Below are positions 60,170 through 64,000 of a stretch of 64,000 nt of DNA, in pieces. Source of the stretch: Sinorhizobium fredii USDA 257 (GTDB lineage: Bacteria > Pseudomonadota > Alphaproteobacteria > Rhizobiales > Rhizobiaceae). Position numbers and translations under genes: made by a program. The notes below the pieces were generated by a model. It ran no database searches and was not told the origin of the DNA. It was given only the letters and a program-made list of their open reading frames with translations. The DNA is taken from assembly GCF_000265205.3 (NCBI RefSeq), contig NC_018000.1:1240001-1304000 (forward strand). Direction: 5' to 3'. How positions within the stretch are numbered: position 1 is the stretch's first letter; each line of letters starts with the position of its first letter.

Positions 60170-62896
60170 ATGTGCAGTGCGGAGACGCTGCCCAAAATCG
60201 CTTTGGGCGATCTTAGTATCTTGCGGTCATCGGATTTTCGTGCAGCACTCGATGCACTGGCCGTGGCCGTCTACACGACGGATGCGGACGGCTTCGTCAC
60301 CTATTGCAACCCAGCCGCAGTCAGTCTCGCGGGGCGCGAGCCGGAACTCGGCCAAGACCGCTGGTGCGTTAGCTGGAAGCTTCGCCGGCCCGATGGCACA
60401 CCGCTGCCGCACGACGAATGCCCGATGGCAATGGCGCTGAAAGGGCGACAGCCCATCCGGGGAGAGGAACTGGTGGCGGTTCGCCCCGACGGGTCGACCG
60501 CGTTGCTCCTCCCGCATCCGACACCGATCTTCGACGAGTCTGGTGAACTTACCGGCGCGGTCAATCTCCTCGTCGACATCACCGACCACAAGAGCGCAGA
60601 AAAGGACTCCCGCTATCTGGCCGCAATTGTCGAATCCTCGGACGACGCCATCGTCGCCAAGGATTTGAACGGCATCATTACGAGTTGGAACAAGGGTGCC
60701 GAACGGCTGTTCGGATATACGGCCGACGAAGTCGTGGGCAAGTCGATCACCATTCTCATGCCGCCGGGTTATGAGAACGAGGAGCCCAACATCCTCAGGC
60801 GCATCCGCTGCGGCGAGCGCATCGATCACTACCAGACGACGCGCCGCCGCAAAGACGGCAGTCTCGTCGATATTTCGCTGACAGTCTCGCCGGTCCGAGA
60901 CGCTCTGGGGCGGATTGTCGGCGCGTCCAAGATCGCCCGCGATATCACCGAACAACGGCAAGCCAGCGAGACGCTGGCGGCGCGTTTGCGCGAACAGGCG
61001 GCGCTCTACCGCCTCACCGAGAGGCTGCACCGGGCCCAGGACATCTCAGAGGTCTACGAGGCGGCGCTGGATGCCATTCAGGGCGCGCTCTGCTGCCACC
61101 GGGCCTCCATTCTGCTTTTCGAAAGCTCCGCAAAGATGCACTTCGTCGCCTGGCGCGGTCTTTCGGCTGAGTATCGGAACGCCGTTGACGGGCACTCTCC
61201 CTGGACGTGCGAGGAGCGGGACCCGGAGCCCATCTTCCTCCAAGACGTTGCACAAGCTGAGGCCCTGACCGCCCTTAGGCCGACCATCGAGGCGGAAGGT
61301 ATCGCAGCACTCGGCTTCATCCCACTCGTCGCAGAAGGCAGGCTCATCGGCAAGTTCATGACCTATTATGATCTGCCGCATGCTTTCACCGACAACGAGA
61401 TCGACCTGGCATTGACGATCGCCCGGCAGCTCGGCTTCAGCATTCAACGTATGCGAGCCGACGAGGCGCGTTGTCTTGCGGAGCAGCAGTTGCGGCGCAA
61501 CGAGGCAAACGAACGGGCACGCGCCGCCGAATTGATGGCAATCATGGAGGCCGTGCCGGCCTCCATCTGGATCTCACGGACGCCCGATTGCCGTGTCATC
61601 AGCGGCAACCGAGCCGCCTATGAGCTCCTTCGGCAGCGACCCGACACGAACCTGTCGCTGTCGGCCGCGCCCGGCGAGCGCCCCGACAGCTTCCGTGTCT
61701 TCTCCATGGGAAAGATGCTATCGCCCGACGAGCTCCCGGTGCAGCGTGCGGCGCGCGGCGAGGTCGTGCCGAACTTCGAGGAAGAAGTCCGCTTCGAAGA
61801 CGGGACGTCGCGTCACCTGTTCGGGAATGCGACGCCGCTGCGGGACGCCGCCGGCGACGTGATCGGCGCGGTGGCGGCATCGGTGGACATTACCGAGCGC
61901 AAGCAGGCCGAAGAAGCGCTGCAGGAGAGCGAACGCCGGCTGCAAATCGCCCTCGGCGCCGGCCGGATGGGGGCTTGGGAATGGAACATTGGCACCGGCA
62001 AGGTCGTATGGTCGCCGGGCCTCGAGGCGCTTCATCATCTCGAACCGGGAACTTTCGGTGGTACGCTTGACGATTTCAAACGGGACATACATCCCGATGA
62101 CCTTTGCCTCGTCGAACTGGAGATCGCCAGGGCGATGGAGTCCCGCCAGGATTATCATGTCGTCTACCGGATCAGGCTCCCTGACAGAAAGATCCGCTGG
62201 ATGGAGGCGTTCGGGCAGTTTTCGCCTCACGGTGCCGCGAAGCCAAGCAAGCTGGCCGGCGTCTGCATGGATATCACCGAGCGCAAGGAAGCCGAGTCGC
62301 AGCGCAACCTCCTGGTCGCCGAGCTCAGCCATCGCGTCAAGAACACACTTGCAATCGTAAGCTCGATCGCGCGCCAGTCCTTCTCCACCAATCCGGATGT
62401 GCATGACGCGCATCGGTCGTTCGATGCCCGCATCAGGGCCCTGGCGCAAACGCATACGCGTCTCGCCGAAGCAAGCTGGTCAGGCGTCTCGTTGGAAACC
62501 GTGCTTTTCGACGAGTTGGCTCCCTATCATGATGACGGCAAGAACAACGTGATGCTCTCGGGCCCGCAAACGATGCTGCCGCCGAAATACGCCCTGACCC
62601 TCGGCATGGCGGCCCACGAACTAGCCACCAACGCCGCGAAGCATGGTGCGCTTTCCGCGAAGGCTGGCAGCGTCCGCATAGAATGGTCGGCGGACCGGGA
62701 ATCCGATCGGCTCAAAATCCGCTGGAGCGAATCGGGCGGCCCGGTCGTCGTCGCCCCGAAACGCAACGGTTTTGGCCGCCTGCTGCTGGAACGCGTGCTG
62801 GCCTCCGACCTTGGCGGCGAAGTCCAACTCGAATTCGCGCCGCAAGGCCTGGTCTGCATGATCGATGTCCCCTACCCTCGCGAACCCTTCCCATGA
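60170..62896 (+). CDS. exsG: Multi-PAS/GAF HWE-family sensor histidine kinase (ExsG-like)
   Basis: A 908-residue soluble kinase without membrane helices. Domains: PAS (about 20-140), PAS/PAC (148-265; IVESSDDAIVAKDLNGIITSWNKGAERLFGY), GAF (280-425), PAS (450-580), PAS/PAC (590-705), then an HWE kinase core: phospho-acceptor H721 in ELSHRVKNTLAIVSSIARQSF, HELATNAAKHGALS and the name-giving WSE in KIRWSESGGP. GGAGGG 5 bp before the ATG at 60170 fixes the start; the open frame further upstream runs antisense to exsH. The stop overlaps the receiver gene (ATGA), making a two-component pair. Signal unknown; position matches exsG of S. meliloti from memory. Confidence 0.9.
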   Translation: MCSAETLPKIALGDLSILRSSDFRAALDALAVAVYTTDADGFVTYCNPAAVSLAGREPELGQDRWCVSWKLRRPDGTPLPHDECPMAMALKGRQPIRGEELVAVRPDGSTALLLPHPTPIFDESGELTGAVNLLVDITDHKSAEKDSRYLAAIVESSDDAIVAKDLNGIITSWNKGAERLFGYTADEVVGKSITILMPPGYENEEPNILRRIRCGERIDHYQTTRRRKDGSLVDISLTVSPVRDALGRIVGASKIARDITEQRQASETLAARLREQAALYRLTERLHRAQDISEVYEAALDAIQGALCCHRASILLFESSAKMHFVAWRGLSAEYRNAVDGHSPWTCEERDPEPIFLQDVAQAEALTALRPTIEAEGIAALGFIPLVAEGRLIGKFMTYYDLPHAFTDNEIDLALTIARQLGFSIQRMRADEARCLAEQQLRRNEANERARAAELMAIMEAVPASIWISRTPDCRVISGNRAAYELLRQRPDTNLSLSAAPGERPDSFRVFSMGKMLSPDELPVQRAARGEVVPNFEEEVRFEDGTSRHLFGNATPLRDAAGDVIGAVAASVDITERKQAEEALQESERRLQIALGAGRMGAWEWNIGTGKVVWSPGLEALHHLEPGTFGGTLDDFKRDIHPDDLCLVELEIARAMESRQDYHVVYRIRLPDRKIRWMEAFGQFSPHGAAKPSKLAGVCMDITERKEAESQRNLLVAELSHRVKNTLAIVSSIARQSFSTNPDVHDAHRSFDARIRALAQTHTRLAEASWSGVSLETVLFDELAPYHDDGKNNVMLSGPQTMLPPKYALTLGMAAHELATNAAKHGALSAKAGSVRIEWSADRESDRLKIRWSESGGPVVVAPKRNGFGRLLLERVLASDLGGEVQLEFAPQGLVCMIDVPYPREPFP

Positions 62897-63258
62897 CAGC
62901 CACGCAGCCATGTCGGGTCTTCGTCGTCGAAGACGAATTTCTGGTGGCACTGCAAATCGAGGACGATCTGATTGCCGCCGGATATTTGGTGGTCGGCCCG
63001 TTCACCAGCCTCAGCACATCGATCGCTGCCTCGCGCGCCGAGAGGTTTGACGTGGCGACACTGGACCTCAACCTGCGCGGCGAGTTGGTCTACCCGCTCG
63101 TCGACGAGCTGCTCGAACGCCGGGTACCAGTCCTGCTTTTGACCGGCTATGCCGTGTCGGATCTGCCGGAGCGCTTTCGCTCCCTGCCGCGCCTGACCAA
63201 GCCATTCGACGGCAGCGAGCTCATCAGCAGAGTCAGAAGCCTTGTTCCCGCTGCATGA
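62893..63258 (+). CDS. exsF: Single-domain response regulator (ExsF-like)
   Basis: A 121-residue receiver domain with no output domain. Acidic pocket in VFVVEDEFLV near residue 10, phospho-acceptor D58 in VATLDLNLRGE, threonine in VLLLTGYAV near residue 80 and lysine in RLTKPFDG near residue 102. It receives phosphate from the HWE kinase with which it is translationally coupled, and passes the signal by protein contact rather than DNA binding. Its last 26 bp overlap the end of the converging ABC ATPase gene. Confidence 0.88.
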   Translation: MTATQPCRVFVVEDEFLVALQIEDDLIAAGYLVVGPFTSLSTSIAASRAERFDVATLDLNLRGELVYPLVDELLERRVPVLLLTGYAVSDLPERFRSLPRLTKPFDGSELISRVRSLVPAA

Positions 63259-64000
63259 GCCCCGGTAGGAAGCTTGCGTCGAACAGTTCGCGCGCATAGC
63301 TGTCATGGGCGACGCCGTGCTGCAGGTCGTTCTTCGTCAGTTCGTCAACGAATATCCCGTCCTTCATCACAAGCACCCGATCGCACATGTGGGCAACGAC
63401 GGCGAGATCGTGACTGACCAGCACGAATGTCAGGCTCCGCTCCTCGCGCTGGTCCGCCAACAGGTTGAGGACTTCGGCCTGGATCGAAACGTCGAGCGCG
63501 GAGGTTGGCTCGTCGAGCAGCAGGATCGGCGGGGAGAGGATCAGGGCTCGGGCGATCGCCACGCGCTGCCGCTGGCCGCCGGAGAGCTCGTGCGGGAAAC
63601 GATTGGCGAAGTCGGCCGGTAGACCCACCTGCCGCAAGGCCTGCAGCACCCTCTGCCGATCGTCGCGATATCCCATCGCCTTCAAGGGCTCGGCAAGCGC
63701 CATGCCGATGCGGTGGCGCGGATGGAGCGAACCGTAAGGGTCCTGAAACACCATCTGCGCCAGTTTGAGCTCTTCGCGTCCGCGGACCTTTTCGACTTCG
63801 CGCCCTTCGAACCAGATGCGCCCTGTCCAGCCGCGTTCAAGCCCGGCCAGGGAACGCAGGAGCGTGGACTTGCCGCAGCCGGACTCCCCGACGATGCCGA
63901 GGGTCTCGCCCCGCGCCACCGAAAGACTGACCTCCCTCACGACGTGATGGCGGTTCTCGCCGTGGCCGAAGGCGACATCGAGCTTCTCGACCCTGATCAC
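63233..64000 (-). CDS. exsE: Oligopeptide/nickel-type ABC transporter ATP-binding protein (reaches window end)
   Basis: 255 residues are visible up to the right edge. Walker A GESGCGKSTLLRS near residue 38, MVFQDPYGSLHPRHRIG near residue 82 (typical of DppD/DppF-type ATPases), signature LSGGQRQRVAIARAL, Walker B ILLLDEPTSALDVS and switch VLVSHDLAVV. A GTG exactly at the edge could be the start, but the frame may continue as the second half of a two-cassette protein, as often seen for this type. Position next to exsF suggests exsE. Its tail overlaps exsF by 26 bp on the opposite strand. Confidence 0.72.
   Translation of the reverse strand: MIRVEKLDVAFGHGENRHHVVREVSLSVARGETLGIVGESGCGKSTLLRSLAGLERGWTGRIWFEGREVEKVRGREELKLAQMVFQDPYGSLHPRHRIGMALAEPLKAMGYRDDRQRVLQALRQVGLPADFANRFPHELSGGQRQRVAIARALILSPPILLLDEPTSALDVSIQAEVLNLLADQREERSLTFVLVSHDLAVVAHMCDRVLVMKDGIFVDELTKNDLQHGVAHDSYARELFDASFLPGLMQREQGF

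Noticed and set aside
1..64000. tRNA, rRNA, CRISPR arrays, replication origin
   Set aside because: Looked for cloverleaf-like blocks, regularly spaced repeats and rep/par genes; none seen by eye. A dedicated tRNA or covariance-model scan was not possible.

Overview
The window looks like a piece of a rhizobial megaplasmid or chromid, most likely from a Sinorhizobium/Ensifer relative and resembling pSymB of S. meliloti. Three things support this. The right end carries exsH (a 465-residue glycanase with N-terminal calcium-binding repeats), an exsG-like HWE histidine kinase and an exsF-like receiver, in the order I recall beside the succinoglycan exo cluster. There is a rhizobial-type cellulose operon with bcsN and no BcsC porin. 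Complete sugar ABC transporters are very dense. Genus and replicon are inferred from memory of these families; no database search was run.

Layout. 1-3.1 kb: the tail of an IS1182-type transposase, a GNAT acetyltransferase, a YihY/BrkB membrane protein and three small genes, including a GcrA-like C-terminal module and a 34-residue membrane protein. 3.4-12 kb: a Na+/H+-type antiporter, VOC and GFA enzymes, an orphan LivK-type binding protein followed by a membrane-bound adenylate/guanylate cyclase, an SDR-DoxX fusion coupled to a DUF2269 protein, and a second GNAT. 12-14.6 kb: a thioredoxin-reductase-like flavoprotein and an FAD oxidase with a C-terminal Rieske domain. 15-23.7 kb: cellulose operon bcsN-bcsA-bcsB-bcsZ-TPR, with ATGA overlaps from bcsA onward. 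23.8-30.6 kb: DUF1328 and AI-2E-family membrane proteins, then N-formylglutamate amidohydrolase, a DUF1704 (QEGLA/MATCAP-type) metallopeptidase and a GshB-like ATP-grasp enzyme.

30.7-36.1 kb: a CUT2 sugar importer (YtfQ-YtfR-YtfT-YjfF type) with a FadR-type regulator. 36.1-43.5 kb: a CUT1 importer with a Gfo/Idh/MocA dehydrogenase and a TIM-barrel isomerase, divergent from a LacI regulator across a perfect 16-bp operator-like palindrome. 43.8-51.1 kb: an exported Cys-rich protein, then an arabinoside operon (GH51 arabinofuranosidase, CUT1 importer, unusual ArsR-type regulator). 51.4-54.5 kb: a site-2 protease with CBS domains, a DUF1772 protein and an S41 peptidase homologue. 54.5-58.6 kb: a split CUT2 importer divergent from a dehydrogenase and its binding protein. 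58.6-64 kb: exsH, exsG, exsF and an oligopeptide-type ABC ATPase running off the window.

Main theme: four sugar uptake systems with their own regulators or catabolic enzymes, combined with polysaccharide synthesis and trimming (cellulose, succinoglycan), as expected of a plant-associated soil bacterium. Two observations stand out. The amidohydrolase/DUF1704/ATP-grasp operon may make and process a small amino-acid conjugate. All four sugar-binding-protein genes are flanked on both sides by stem-loops, which suggests RNA-level adjustment of their expression.
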